From Catellatospora sp. TT07R-123 (lineage in GTDB: Bacteria > Actinomycetota > Actinomycetes > Mycobacteriales > Micromonosporaceae), in assembly GCF_018327705.1 (NCBI RefSeq), contig NZ_BNEM01000001.1, positions 4,216,001-4,280,000 on the forward strand: a stretch of 64,000 nucleotides of DNA, in the 5' to 3' direction. The position numbers were made by a program, and so were the translations under genes. Shown here piece after piece: positions 33,684 to 42,144 of the stretch; the stretch's first letter is position 1, and every line of letters begins with the position of its first letter. The notes beneath the pieces are model-generated. The model saw only the letters and a list, made by a program, of their open reading frames with translations. It ran no database searches and was not told the origin of the DNA.

Positions 33684-33703
33684 TGACTCGCGGCGGGATA
33701 GTG

Positions 33704-33776
33704 AGCCGACCGCGGGACTTGAACCCGCAACCTTCCGATTACAAGTCGGGTGCGCTACCAATTGCGCCAGGCCGGC
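33704..33776 (-). tRNA. tRNA-Thr (anticodon UGU)
   Basis: 73-nt cloverleaf on the minus strand. Acceptor arms are GCCGGCC and GGTCGGC, the D stem GCGC/GCGC, the anticodon loop CTTGTAA with anticodon TGT, and the T arm GCGGG-TTCAAGT-CCCGC. CCA is not encoded. The anticodon stem has one C-A mismatch at its outer pair. It reads ACA codons, rare in this GC-rich genome. Its 3' side faces the phage-like remnant, the usual geometry for tRNA-targeted integration. Confidence 0.95.
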
Positions 33777-34033
33777 ACGAACCGTGAAACGGTTCACAGC
33801 GATGGTACGCGCCGGAGCCGTGCGCCTCGCCACCGGATTCCCAGAAGTTTCGCCCCGTCTATGGCACTAAAGTACGTTTTGCCTGGCAGGGGCGTTCCAC
33901 CTGATGATCCAACGGCTTGTTAACAGCCCGTGACCGGGTTACTTTGGCGGACGCCGGACGTGGTGAACACGGACGGCACTCACTTTCACTCGGATCGTCC
34001 GGCACGTTCCTGCCGGTGGAAGGAAGCACCCCC

Positions 34034-35125
34034 ATGGCTACCGTCACGTACGCCAAGGCGTCCCGGATCTACCCGGGCACCGAGCGTCCCGCCGTCGACC
34101 AGCTCGACCTCCAGATCGGCGACGGCGAGTTCCTCGTCCTCGTCGGCCCCTCCGGTTGTGGCAAGTCCACCAGCCTGCGCATGCTCGCGGGCCTCGAGGA
34201 CGTCGACCAGGGCGCGATCTACATCAACGACAAGGACGTCACGAACCTCCCGCCGAAGTCGCGGGACATCGCGATGGTCTTCCAGAACTACGCCCTCTAC
34301 CCGCACATGACGGTGTACGAGAACATGGCGTTCGCGCTCAAGCTGCGCAAGACCCCGAAGTCGGAGATCGACACCCGGGTCAAGAAGGCCGCGCAGATGC
34401 TGCAGCTGGAGGAGTACCTGGGCCGCAAGCCCAAGGCGCTCTCCGGTGGCCAGCGCCAGCGTGTCGCCATGGGCCGCGCCATCGTGCGTGAGCCGCAGGT
34501 CTTCCTCATGGACGAGCCGCTGTCGAACCTCGACGCCAAGCTGCGCGTGCAGACCCGTTCGCAGATCGCCACGCTGCAGTCGCAGCTCGGCATCACCACG
34601 GTGTACGTCACGCACGACCAGGTCGAGGCCATGACCATGGGTCACCGCGTGGCCGTGCTGCTCGACGGTGTGCTCCAGCAGTGCGACACCCCGCGGACCC
34701 TGTACGACCGCCCGTCGAACGTCTTCGTCGCGGGCTTCATCGGCTCGCCGGCCATGAACATCAAGACCGTGCAGCTCACCGATGGTGGTGCCGTGTTCGG
34801 TCAGCTGGTGCTCCCGCTGACCCGCGAGCAGGTCGCCGCGGCTCAGGCCGAGGGCGGCAACGGCCAGGTCACCGTGGGCTTCCGCCCCGAGGACTCGGCG
34901 CTGGTCGGCGCGGGCGACGGCGGTCTGCCGATCGTCGTGGACCTGGTCGAGGACCTGGGCGCCAACGCCAACGTGTACGGCCACGCCGCGATCAACGGTG
35001 GCGAGGAGCGGTTCGTGGTCACCACGTCCCGCGCCGCGATGCCGAGCCTCGGCGAGACGGTGTACGTGAAGCCGGCCGCCGACCACCACCACGCGTTCCA
35101 CGCCGCCTCCGGCGTGCGCATCTGA
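34034..35125 (+). CDS. msiK: MsiK/UgpC-type sugar ABC transporter ATPase
   Basis: 363 residues. Walker A is [10 protein letters not shown], the signature [14 protein letters not shown], Walker [17 protein letters not shown], and the switch is [13 protein letters not shown]. The C-terminal TOBE/MalK regulatory domain (about 240-363) includes [10 protein letters not shown] and VGFRPED. This is the multi-sugar import ATPase that in actinobacteria energises many unlinked sugar uptake systems. No permease or binding protein accompanies it, in line with that shared role. The ATG has GGAAGGAAG upstream, and a near-palindrome CTTGTTAACAG at 33916-33926 could be a regulator site. A perfect terminator follows. 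Confidence 0.92.
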   Translation: MATVTYAKASRIYPGTERPAVDQLDLQIGDGEFLVLVGPSGCGKSTSLRMLAGLEDVDQGAIYINDKDVTNLPPKSRDIAMVFQNYALYPHMTVYENMAFALKLRKTPKSEIDTRVKKAAQMLQLEEYLGRKPKALSGGQRQRVAMGRAIVREPQVFLMDEPLSNLDAKLRVQTRSQIATLQSQLGITTVYVTHDQVEAMTMGHRVAVLLDGVLQQCDTPRTLYDRPSNVFVAGFIGSPAMNIKTVQLTDGGAVFGQLVLPLTREQVAAAQAEGGNGQVTVGFRPEDSALVGAGDGGLPIVVDLVEDLGANANVYGHAAINGGEERFVVTTSRAAMPSLGETVYVKPAADHHHAFHAASGVRI

Positions 35126-35140
35126 CGCAGTAGCCAGCCC

Positions 35141-35174
35141 AAAGGGGGCGGAGCCGGTCGGCTCCGCCCCCTTT
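35141..35174 (+). terminator. strong intrinsic terminator after msiK
   Basis: Perfect 15-bp stem (AAAGGGGGCGGAGCC with GGCTCCGCCCCCTTT), 4-nt loop, 15 bp past the msiK stop. The A-tract on one side and T-tract on the other allow bidirectional action. Confidence 0.92.
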
Positions 35175-35195
35175 GCTGTGCCCGCTGTGCGGTTT

Positions 35196-35258
35196 GATCA
35201 GCGTTCGCGGTCAAGAAGTGCTGCCCAGCGGCAGCCTCCGACCGAAAACGGCGATCTT
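35196..35258. repeat. palindromic repeat family B, copy 3
   Basis: GATCAGCGTTCGCGGTCAAGA on the left opposes CCGACCGAAAACGGCGATCTT on the right, with a nested GCTGCC-CAGC-GGCAGC hairpin. Located between msiK and fumC, both plus strand. Compare 10244-10308 and 18883-18946. Confidence 0.7.
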
Positions 35259-35320
35259 GCTGCCAACCCGGCGGCCTGGCGGTTCCTTATCCGCCTCGCG
35301 GGGCGGGTAAGGATGTAGGC

Positions 35321-36712
35321 ATGACCGAATATCGAGTCGAGCACGACACGATGGGCGAGGTCCGGGTGCCGTCCGACGCGCTGTGGGGCGCCCAGACGCA
35401 GCGGGCCGTGGAGAACTTCCCGATCTCCGGCACGCCGCTGCCGTACCCCCTGATCATCGCTCTTGCCCAGATCAAAGAGGCGGCCGCGCAGGCGAACGCG
35501 GACACCGGTGTGCTGGACCGCGCGACCGCCGAGGCGATCGCCGCGGCGGCCCGCCAGGTGATCGACGGTGACCTGGCCCGGCACTTCCCGGTGGACGTGT
35601 TCCAGACCGGCTCGGGCACCTCCACCAACATGAACCTCAACGAGGTGCTGGCCCGCCTGGCCGGGCAGGCGCTGGGCCGCCCGGTGCACCCGAACGACCA
35701 GGTCAACGCCTCGCAGTCGAGCAACGACGTGTTCCCCTCCGGCATCCACCTGGCCGCGCTGCGGCTGATCGCCGACGACCTGCGCCCGGCGCTGCTGGAA
35801 CTGCACGAGGCGCTGAAGCTGAAGGCGGCCCAGTTCGCGCACGTGGTCAAGTCCGGCCGCACCCACCTGATGGACGCCACCCCGGTGACCCTGGGCCAGG
35901 AGTTCTCCGGCTACGCCCAGCAGGTGCAGCGCGGGGCCGAGCGGGTCGCCTCGGCGCTGCCGCACGTGGCGGAGCTGCCGCTGGGCGGCACCGCGGTCGG
36001 CACCGGCGTCAACGCCAGCGCGGCGTTCCGGCGCGAGGTGTACGCCCACCTGGTCCGCAACACCGGCCTGCCGGTGCGGGAGGCCGAGAACCACTTCGAG
36101 GCGCACGGTTCACGTGACGCGCTGGTGGAGCTGTCGGGGCAGCTGCGCGCGGTGGCGGTCAGCCTGTACAAGATCGCCAACGACATCCGCTGGATGGGGT
36201 CCGGGCCGCGCGCCGGGCTGAGCGAGGTGCACCTGCCCGACCTGCAACCCGGCTCATCGATCATGCCCGGCAAGGTGAACCCGGTGCTGTGCGAGTCGGT
36301 GCGCCAGGTGTGCGCGCAGGTGATCGGGGCCGACGCGACGATCGCGTTCGCGGGATCGCAGGGCGACTTCGAGCTGAACACGATGCTGCCGGTGATCGCG
36401 CGCAACCTGCTGGAGTCGATCACGCTGCTGGCCGGCGTGTCCCGGGTGTTCGCGCAGCGCTGCGTCCTCGGGCTCACCGCCAACGAGGAGATCTGCCGCC
36501 TGTACGCCGAGGGCTCGCCCTCGATCGTGACCCCGCTCAACCGCCACATCGGGTACGAGGAGGCCGCCGCCATCGCCAAGCAGGCCCTGGCGGAGAACAA
36601 GACCATCCGCCAGGTGGTCGTGGAACGGGGCCACGTCGAGGCGGGCCGCCTGTCCGAGGCGGAACTCGACGCCGCCCTGGACGTCCTGGCCATGACCCGC
36701 ACCCCGGACTGA
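35321..36712 (+). CDS. fumC: fumarate hydratase, class II
   Basis: 463-residue oxygen-stable fumarase of the TCA cycle. The family signature [11 protein letters not shown] is intact (about residues 313-323), as are [23 protein letters not shown] and the catalytic His/Ser region [11 protein letters not shown]. Length is standard. Start ATG 35321 opens [14 protein letters not shown], directly with the family N-terminus. Monocistronic. A second, class I iron-sulfur fumarase lies 7 kb downstream at 43124-44794, and the tyrosine pathway genes at 61-64 kb feed fumarate into the same step. Confidence 0.96.
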   Translation: MTEYRVEHDTMGEVRVPSDALWGAQTQRAVENFPISGTPLPYPLIIALAQIKEAAAQANADTGVLDRATAEAIAAAARQVIDGDLARHFPVDVFQTGSGTSTNMNLNEVLARLAGQALGRPVHPNDQVNASQSSNDVFPSGIHLAALRLIADDLRPALLELHEALKLKAAQFAHVVKSGRTHLMDATPVTLGQEFSGYAQQVQRGAERVASALPHVAELPLGGTAVGTGVNASAAFRREVYAHLVRNTGLPVREAENHFEAHGSRDALVELSGQLRAVAVSLYKIANDIRWMGSGPRAGLSEVHLPDLQPGSSIMPGKVNPVLCESVRQVCAQVIGADATIAFAGSQGDFELNTMLPVIARNLLESITLLAGVSRVFAQRCVLGLTANEEICRLYAEGSPSIVTPLNRHIGYEEAAAIAKQALAENKTIRQVVVERGHVEAGRLSEAELDAALDVLAMTRTPD

Positions 36713-36750
36713 ACCCGGCGCGCCGCCGCCCACCCCGACCCCGCTTTACA

Positions 36751-36813
36751 TAGACGTTGGCCTATCTCATCGAGTGACACGAGATCATTCTCGACGAGAT
36801 AGGCCAACGTCTA
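36751..36813. terminator. bidirectional terminator / long inverted repeat
   Basis: 24-bp arms starting TAGACGTTGGCCTATCTC, with one G-T mismatch, and a 15-nt spacer. It occupies the gap between convergent fumC (stop 36712) and rlmB (stop 36870). It has T/A-rich ends (TTTACA...TTGAAAA). It does not match families A, B or C, so it may be a dedicated terminator or a further dispersed repeat. Confidence 0.7.
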
Positions 36814-36869
36814 TTGAAAACACATCCTGCCCCGCCCCGCCACGTCAACGGTGGCAGGTCGGGAACAGG

Positions 36870-37991
36870 TCACGCCGCGCGGCGCCGGGCCACCTCGGCC
36901 AGCGCGACCGCAGCCGCCACCGACGCGTTCAGCGACTCGACCTCCGACACCATCGGGATGCTCACCCGCAGGTCACAGGTCTGTCCGACCAGCCGCCCGA
37001 GCCCGCGCCCCTCCGACCCGACCACCACGACCAGCGGCCCGATCGCAGCCTCCAGCTGGTAGAGGTCCGTCTCCCCGTCGGCGTCCAGCCCGACGACCGT
37101 GAACCCCTCCTGCTGGGCCTGCTTCAGCGCCCGGGTCAGGTTGGTGACCTGCGCGACCGGCAGCCGCGCGGCCGCACCGGCGCTGGTGCGCCACGCGGTC
37201 GCGGTGATCCCGGCGGCGCGGCGCTCCGGCACGAAGATGCCCTGCGCCCCGAACGCGGCCGCCGATCGGATGACCGCACCCAGGTTGCGCGGGTCGGTGA
37301 CCCCGTCGAGGGCCACCAGCAGCGGCTCCGGGTGTTCGGCCGAGGCGGCGAGCAGGTCCTCGAAGCTCTCGTACGCGAACGAGGGCACCTGCACGCCGAC
37401 GCCCTGGTGCAGCACGCCGCCGGTGAGGCGGTCGAGCTCGGCCCGGCTGATCTCCAGGATCGGGATGCCCCGGTCGCCCGAGGTGCGGACGATCTCGGTG
37501 ATCCGGTCGTCGATGTCGATGCCCTGCGCGAGGTAGAGCGCGGTCGCGGGGATGTGCGCGCGCAGCGCCTCGACGACCGGGTTGCGGCCGACGAGCAGCT
37601 CCGGCGCGTCCTTGGGCGTGAGCGACTTGCGGCCGGGCGCGACCCGCGGCCCGGCGGCGCGGGCGGCGGTGGCCCGGCCGGGCGCGGTGCGCCGCGTCGG
37701 CGCGCCCTTGCCCGTGCCGCCCCGGCCCCAGGTGGTGTCCTTGGAGCCAGGCTTGCCGATCTTGGGGCTGCGCCCCTCGACGGCGGCCGCCTTGCGCTCC
37801 TTGTCCTGCTTCCACGCGGTCTTCGACGGCACCTTCTCGGTGCCGGAGTAGCCCTTGTGCCAGGGTCGCTCGTCGGCGGGCAGGGTCTTGCCCCGCCCCT
37901 TCAGGGTGTCCTTGCCCTTGCCGCCAGTTCCCTTGCTCGCGGTCTTCTTGCTGACCTGGCGTACGTTACGGCGTTGCGAGTTGCCCGGCAT
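36870..37991 (-). CDS. rlmB: 23S rRNA 2'-O-methyltransferase RlmB-like (SpoU family)
   Basis: 373 residues. A basic, low-complexity N-terminal extension of about 125 residues (many Lys, Gly, Arg) is probably for RNA binding. An L30e-like substrate domain (ELLVGRNPVVEALRAH) and the SPOUT knot follow, with DGVTDPRNLGAVIRSAAAFG, VVVVGSEGRGL and IPMVSEVESLNASVAAA, the three SpoU motifs. Methylates a ribose in the peptidyl transferase region (family knowledge). It starts on the last base of the cysS stop (TAATG), a conserved actinobacterial pairing of cysS and rlmB. Confidence 0.92.
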   Translation of the reverse strand: MPGNSQRRNVRQVSKKTASKGTGGKGKDTLKGRGKTLPADERPWHKGYSGTEKVPSKTAWKQDKERKAAAVEGRSPKIGKPGSKDTTWGRGGTGKGAPTRRTAPGRATAARAAGPRVAPGRKSLTPKDAPELLVGRNPVVEALRAHIPATALYLAQGIDIDDRITEIVRTSGDRGIPILEISRAELDRLTGGVLHQGVGVQVPSFAYESFEDLLAASAEHPEPLLVALDGVTDPRNLGAVIRSAAAFGAQGIFVPERRAAGITATAWRTSAGAAARLPVAQVTNLTRALKQAQQEGFTVVGLDADGETDLYQLEAAIGPLVVVVGSEGRGLGRLVGQTCDLRVSIPMVSEVESLNASVAAAVALAEVARRRAA

Positions 37992-39406
37992 TACAGTTCA
38001 CTTCCGATCGTCCAGCGTGGACCGTGCGGGGTGTCCTCGACCACCACTCCGGCCTGTTTGAGCTGGTCGCGCACGGCATCCGCGGCGGCCCAGTCCTTGC
38101 GCGCGCGGGCGGCGGTCCGCTGCTCCAGCGCGAGTGCCACCAGGGCGTCCACGGTGCCGCGCAGCGAGTCGCCGGCCTTCGTGTCCGCCCAGGCGGGGTC
38201 CTGCGGGTCGAGCCCGAGGATGCCGAGCATGGCCCGCACACTGCTCAGCGCGCCCGCGGCGGCCTTGCTGTCGCCGCCGGCCAGCGCCGTGTTGCCCTCG
38301 CGCACCACCTCGTGCAGCGCGGCGAGCGCCGCGGAGGTGTTGAGGTCGTCGTCCATCGCCGCGGCGAAGTCGGCGCACAGCACCCCGGGCTGCGTCACGC
38401 CGACCAGCTCGGTCGCGCGCTGCACGAAGCCCTCGATCCGCCGGTACGCGGTCGCGGCCTCCTCCAGCGCCTGCCAGCTGAAGTCGATGCGCGCCCGGTA
38501 GTGCGGGGACAGCAGGTAGTAGCGCAGGTCGGCGGGGCGCAGGCCGCGCTCGGTGACCGCGTCGAGGTCGATCACGTTGCCCAGCGACTTGCTCATCTTC
38601 GCGTCACCGAGGTTGAGCAGGCCGTGGTGCACCCAGAACCGCGCGAACGGCAGCCCGGCCGCGCGCGACTGGGCCTGCTCGTTCTCGTGGTGCGGGAAGA
38701 CCAGGTCGAGCCCGCCGCCGTGGATGTCGAACTCGGCACCGAGGTAGCGCCGCGCCATCGCGGAGCACTCGATGTGCCAGCCCGGCCGGCCGCGGCCCCA
38801 CGGCGACGGCCACTCGGCGTCGTCCGGCTCCTCGGTCTTGGCGCCCTTCCACAGGGCGAAGTCGCGCGGGTCGCGCTTGGCCCGCTCGGGGCCGTCCGGC
38901 GCGGCCAGCATCTCGTCGGGGCGCTGGCCGGACAGGGCGCCGTAGTCGCCGAAGGAGGAGACGGAGAAGTACACGTCGCCGCTGCCGTCGGTGCTCGGGT
39001 ACGCATACCCGAGCGCGATCAGCTCCTGGATCAGCTCGTGCATCTCCGGCACGTGGCCGGTGGCGCGCGGCTCGTACGTCGGCGCCAGCACGTTGAGGCT
39101 GCGGTACGCGGCCGCGAGGATCACCTCGTTGGCGTACGCGATCGACCAGAACGGGCGACCCTGTTCCAGCGACTTCTGCAGCACCTTGTCGTCGATGTCG
39201 GTGATGTTGCGCACGAACGTGACCGACAGGCCCGAGTGCAGCAGCCAGCGGCGCAGCACGTCGTAGTTGACGCCGGAGCGCAGGTGGCCGATATGGGGAC
39301 CGGACTGGACGGTGAGGCCGCACAGGTACACGGAGGCCTGACCGGGAACGCGCGGCACGAAGTCGCGCACCTGTCTGGTCGCGGTGTCGAAGAGTCTCAA
39401 CGTCAC
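37991..39406 (-). CDS. cysS: cysteinyl-tRNA synthetase
   Basis: 471 residues from GTG 39406 (VTLRLFDTATRQVRDF). Class I synthetase. The HIGH motif is GPHIGHLRS, KMSKS is AKMSKSLGN, and zinc ligands include the Cys in YLCGLTVQ and the Cys/His pair in WHIECSAM and FPHHENE. Charges tRNA-Cys. MshC, the mycothiol ligase, is a close paralogue, but the full-length DALR-like C-terminal region and the neighbouring rlmB favour CysS. An upstream in-frame start would add 24 residues of unrelated sequence. Co-translated with rlmB. Confidence 0.93.
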   Translation of the reverse strand: MTLRLFDTATRQVRDFVPRVPGQASVYLCGLTVQSGPHIGHLRSGVNYDVLRRWLLHSGLSVTFVRNITDIDDKVLQKSLEQGRPFWSIAYANEVILAAAYRSLNVLAPTYEPRATGHVPEMHELIQELIALGYAYPSTDGSGDVYFSVSSFGDYGALSGQRPDEMLAAPDGPERAKRDPRDFALWKGAKTEEPDDAEWPSPWGRGRPGWHIECSAMARRYLGAEFDIHGGGLDLVFPHHENEQAQSRAAGLPFARFWVHHGLLNLGDAKMSKSLGNVIDLDAVTERGLRPADLRYYLLSPHYRARIDFSWQALEEAATAYRRIEGFVQRATELVGVTQPGVLCADFAAAMDDDLNTSAALAALHEVVREGNTALAGGDSKAAAGALSSVRAMLGILGLDPQDPAWADTKAGDSLRGTVDALVALALEQRTAARARKDWAAADAVRDQLKQAGVVVEDTPHGPRWTIGSEL

Positions 39407-39419
39407 CCGATAAGGATAG

Positions 39420-40244
39420 TCATCCTTCGCGACTCCATTGCGACTGCAGCCACCGCAGCGCGGGCAGGTACCGCTCATCGGCCGCGATGCGGTATCTCCG
39501 CCCGTCGTTGCCGGTGAAGCCGATCACCGTCCGGGAGCCGCCCGGCCCCTCCGGGTCGGCCTCGGCGGTGCCGCCCAGCACCGGGATGTTCCGCCGGGAC
39601 GCCCCGCCACCCTGCGACAGCTCCAGCGAGACCGCGTCGGCGCGCAGGGTGCCGTCGAGCCAGCCGCGGCGGGCGTAGCGGGAGTCGGTGCCGTACACCG
39701 AGCCGCCGAACCGCAGCGGGTCGCCCGCCTGCACCGAGGCGAGCAGCCGCTCCGGCGAGCCGGTGTTCGTGCCGCCCGCGGGCGCCTCGTCGAGCTGGAA
39801 CGCGCCGAGGCAGCGCGGCTCGCCGTACACCCGGATCTCCTCCAGCGCCCGGTCGATCAGCTCGCCCGAGGCCCGCCACCCGCCGGCCTGGGTGTAGTAG
39901 CGCCAGCGGCGCCCGTCCGTCGCGCGGCCGCGCGCCACCACCCGCCACGGCACCCCGAACAGGGTCCGCACGAGCACGAACAGCGGCAGCAGCAGGAGCG
40001 CGAGCAGCCATTCGGCGATGAAGAGGGCCAGCACGAGCAACAGCGGGAAGGCCACCACGAGCGCGAAGAAGACCAGCGCGATCGTGCAGCCGACCGGCTC
40101 GTCGCCGAGGTCGAGGCTGCCGAAGTCCACGAAACCGCCGCCGCTGCTGTTGCCGCGGAACCGGTGCGGCTTCGGCTTCCAGGGCAGCCAGCGACGGCCC
40201 ACCCACCACTCGCGGCCGTCCGCCCCGCTCGCCCTGCCTGACAT
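39420..40244 (-). CDS. hypothetical membrane protein
   Basis: About 274 residues from ATG 40244 (MSGRASGADG). One to two adjacent transmembrane helices near residues 53-95 (GCTIALVFFALVVAFPLLLV, then a long LLALLLLPLFVLV segment). A soluble, beta-rich C-terminal half follows, in which WRYYTQAGGW and GNDGRRYRI are the clearest segments. No known domain recognised. The stop lies 14 bp upstream of the cysS start, so it may be the first gene of the cysS-rlmB operon. Confidence 0.65.
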   Translation of the reverse strand: MSGRASGADGREWWVGRRWLPWKPKPHRFRGNSSGGGFVDFGSLDLGDEPVGCTIALVFFALVVAFPLLLVLALFIAEWLLALLLLPLFVLVRTLFGVPWRVVARGRATDGRRWRYYTQAGGWRASGELIDRALEEIRVYGEPRCLGAFQLDEAPAGGTNTGSPERLLASVQAGDPLRFGGSVYGTDSRYARRGWLDGTLRADAVSLELSQGGGASRRNIPVLGGTAEADPEGPGGSRTVIGFTGNDGRRYRIAADERYLPALRWLQSQWSREG

Positions 40245-40308
40245 GCCCGGCATCCTGGCACGCGGCCGCAAGCCGCGCACCTCGCTGTGACGCGGTTATC
40301 CGCGCAGG

Positions 40309-40974
40309 TCAGGAGGGCATTTTCGCGATCACTGCGGGCAGATCAGCCAGGTCGGCGACGATCGCGTCCGGGCGGACCGGGCCGGGCACGGGGGCACCCG
40401 CGCGGTTGAGCCACACGGTACGCAGACCGGCGCCCGCCGCGCCGACGACATCGTGGTCGTACGAGTCGCCGACGTAGACGACCTCCTCGGGCCGCGCGTC
40501 CGCCGCGTCCAGCAGCGCCTCGAAGAACGCGGGCGCGGGCTTCTTCGGCACACCGCCGCGCAGCGCGTACACCTCGAAGGCGAACCAGCCGCCGAGCCCG
40601 CACAGCGCCGCCTCGCTGTTGGCGTTGGTGCCGTAGCCGAGCTGGTACTCGCTGCGCAGCTTGGCCAGCACGTCGAGCACGCCGGGGAACGGCCGCGAGT
40701 TGGCGAACCGGACCTCGAAGAACAGGTCGAGCAGGCCGGGGGTCTGGTCGGCGAGGCCGACGCGGTCCAGCGTGATCCGCAGCGCGGTCTCCCGGATCAG
40801 CCGGGCGGGCTGGTCGGCCAGCTGCCGCCAGCACTCGTCGGCGTCGGCCCGGAACCCGGCGACGCTGAGCCGGGGATCACCGACCGTCGCCACCACCGCG
40901 GCGAGCCCGGCGTTCACTCCGGTCACGATGTCCACCAGCGTATCGTCGGCATCGAAGGCAACAGTGGTGATCAT
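40309..40974 (-). CDS. HAD-family hydrolase
   Basis: 221 residues. Motif I is VAFDADDTLVD (nucleophile Asp and acid Asp in the D-x-D position), motif II the Thr/Asn in YGTNANSE, motif III the Lys in PKKPAPAFF, and motif IV VVYVGDSYDHDVVGA. A small helical cap inserted between motifs I and II makes it a subfamily IA phosphatase/dehalogenase type. Substrate unknown. The start MITTVAFDADD begins at the first strand of the fold, so the start is secure. Confidence 0.9.
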   Translation of the reverse strand: MITTVAFDADDTLVDIVTGVNAGLAAVVATVGDPRLSVAGFRADADECWRQLADQPARLIRETALRITLDRVGLADQTPGLLDLFFEVRFANSRPFPGVLDVLAKLRSEYQLGYGTNANSEAALCGLGGWFAFEVYALRGGVPKKPAPAFFEALLDAADARPEEVVYVGDSYDHDVVGAAGAGLRTVWLNRAGAPVPGPVRPDAIVADLADLPAVIAKMPS

Positions 40975-41117
40975 CGGTATACGTTAGCCCATCCGGCCTG
41001 ATCAGCCCCGCAACCGCAGCCCCCACCGCGCGTACGCGCCGACACCTGCCGGGGAGGGTCCTCCTGCGCCGCGACGCGCCGAGAAGGCGCCCTTCCGCAC
41101 CCCGATAGGGTGGGAGG

Positions 41118-41735
41118 GTGGACACGGCGCAAACGCTGGATCGCGGCCTCCGCCTACTGACCCTCGTCGCCGACACCCCTGGCGGCCTCACCGTCACCGA
41201 GGCGGCCACCCGCCTCGGCGTGGGCCGCGCGGTCGTCTACCGGCTCGCCACGACGCTCACCGAGCACGCGCTGATCCGACGCGACTCCTCCGGTCGGCTG
41301 CGGCTGGGCCTCGGCCTGCTGCACCTGGCCCGCCGCGCGCAGCCGCTGCTGGCCGACGCGGCCCTGCCCGCGCTGCGCAAGCTGGCCGACCAGGTGCACG
41401 CCACGGCACACCTGACCGTCGCCGACGGGGACGAGGCGGTCGCCGTCGCGGTGGTGGAGCCGAGCTCGACGGTGTTCCATGTCGCGTACCGCACCGGGTC
41501 CCGCCACCCGCTCGCGGCAGGGGCGGCCGGGCGGGCCATCCTCGACGCCGACGAGGGCTGGACGGTCTCCTCCGGTGAACTCCAGCCGGGGGCGTACGGC
41601 ATCGCGGCACCCGTACGCGACGTCGAGGGCCTGCGCGCCAGCGTCGGCGTGGTCGCCCTGGCCCCCCTCGACCCCGCGATGGTCGGCCCCCTCGTCGTAG
41701 CCGCCGCCCACACCCTCACCACCGCCCTCGCCTAA
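41118..41735 (+). CDS. IclR-family transcriptional regulator (short)
   Basis: 205 residues: winged helix-turn-helix (LTVTEAATRLGVGRAVVYRLAT, about 25-50), then an IclR-type GAF-like effector domain that is shorter than usual (typical family 240-260 residues). The C-terminus retains the IAAPVRDVEGLRASVGVVAL signature. GTG 41118 begins MDTAQTLDRGLRLL, matching the family start. No obvious target next to it; IclR proteins often control aromatic catabolism genes, and the homogentisate genes lie 20 kb away. Downstream comes a family A repeat. Confidence 0.88.
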   Translation: MDTAQTLDRGLRLLTLVADTPGGLTVTEAATRLGVGRAVVYRLATTLTEHALIRRDSSGRLRLGLGLLHLARRAQPLLADAALPALRKLADQVHATAHLTVADGDEAVAVAVVEPSSTVFHVAYRTGSRHPLAAGAAGRAILDADEGWTVSSGELQPGAYGIAAPVRDVEGLRASVGVVALAPLDPAMVGPLVVAAAHTLTTALA

Positions 41736-41795
41736 CCTCCCCTCCTTCCCTTCCCCCACCCGCCGCGCCTCTCGGCACGTGCCGGGCGCCGGGCG

Positions 41796-41880
41796 CCCAA
41801 GATCAGCCAAGTTGCCGGGCAATCGGGCGTATCTTGGCCACTCTTTCGCCCAAGTGCCGGGCAACTTGCCCGATCTTGGG
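41796..41880. repeat. palindromic repeat family A, copy 3
   Basis: Outer arms CCCAAGATC and GATCTTGGG are exact complements. The inner left arm GTTGCCGGGCAATCGGGCG is intact at 41811-41829. The inner right side has rearranged into CGCCCAAGTGCCGGGCAACTT. The copy is longer and more decayed than copy 2 and lies 60 bp after the IclR gene. It fills part of a 409-bp stretch without a gene; the rest up to 42144 holds the DnaA-box cluster. Confidence 0.8.
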
Positions 41881-41992
41881 GCGCCCAACCTGGGCGGGCA
41901 CCCGTTCTGGGCGGGCATACGACCGGGACGAACACGACCAGGGCGGGCGTACGACCAGGCGGCGCGCTGCCCGGTCTGGCGGGCGGGAGCGT

Positions 41993-42114
41993 TGTCCACC
42001 GGGTTGTGGATAACCCCATGAACTGCGTATCCACATGTGGATAACCGCGATTTCCACAGCTTTCCCACACGTAATCCACAGCCTTGGGCCGGTTATCCAC
42101 AGCACGATCCACAT
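41993..42114. other. cluster of nine DnaA-box-like 9-mers
   Basis: Three perfect TTATCCACA boxes: 42006-42014 and 42037-42045 on the minus strand, 42094-42102 on the plus strand. One-mismatch boxes are TTGTCCACC (41993, relative to the actinobacterial TTGTCCACA), GTATCCACA (42028) and TAATCCACA (42073). Weaker ones are ATTTCCACA (42051), TTTCCCACA (42062) and CGATCCACA (42106). Two boxes face each other as TATCCACATGTGGATA. The surrounding DNA is slightly AT-richer than the genes. No dnaA, dnaN or parAB gene is nearby, so this is not the usual oriC. Confidence 0.7.
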
Positions 42115-42144
42115 GAACCGCAGATCTCCGGCACGCTGTCCGCC

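Noticed and set aside
31397-33776. Complete prophage or integrative element
   Set aside because: No integrase, excisionase, replication or capsid gene is present; only a tail fragment and the ATPase-nuclease gene remain.
41993-42114. Chromosomal replication origin
   Set aside because: DnaA boxes are present but dnaA, dnaN, recF, gyrB, rpmH and parAB are not, and there is no clear AT-rich unwinding region. Reported as a DnaA-box cluster only.
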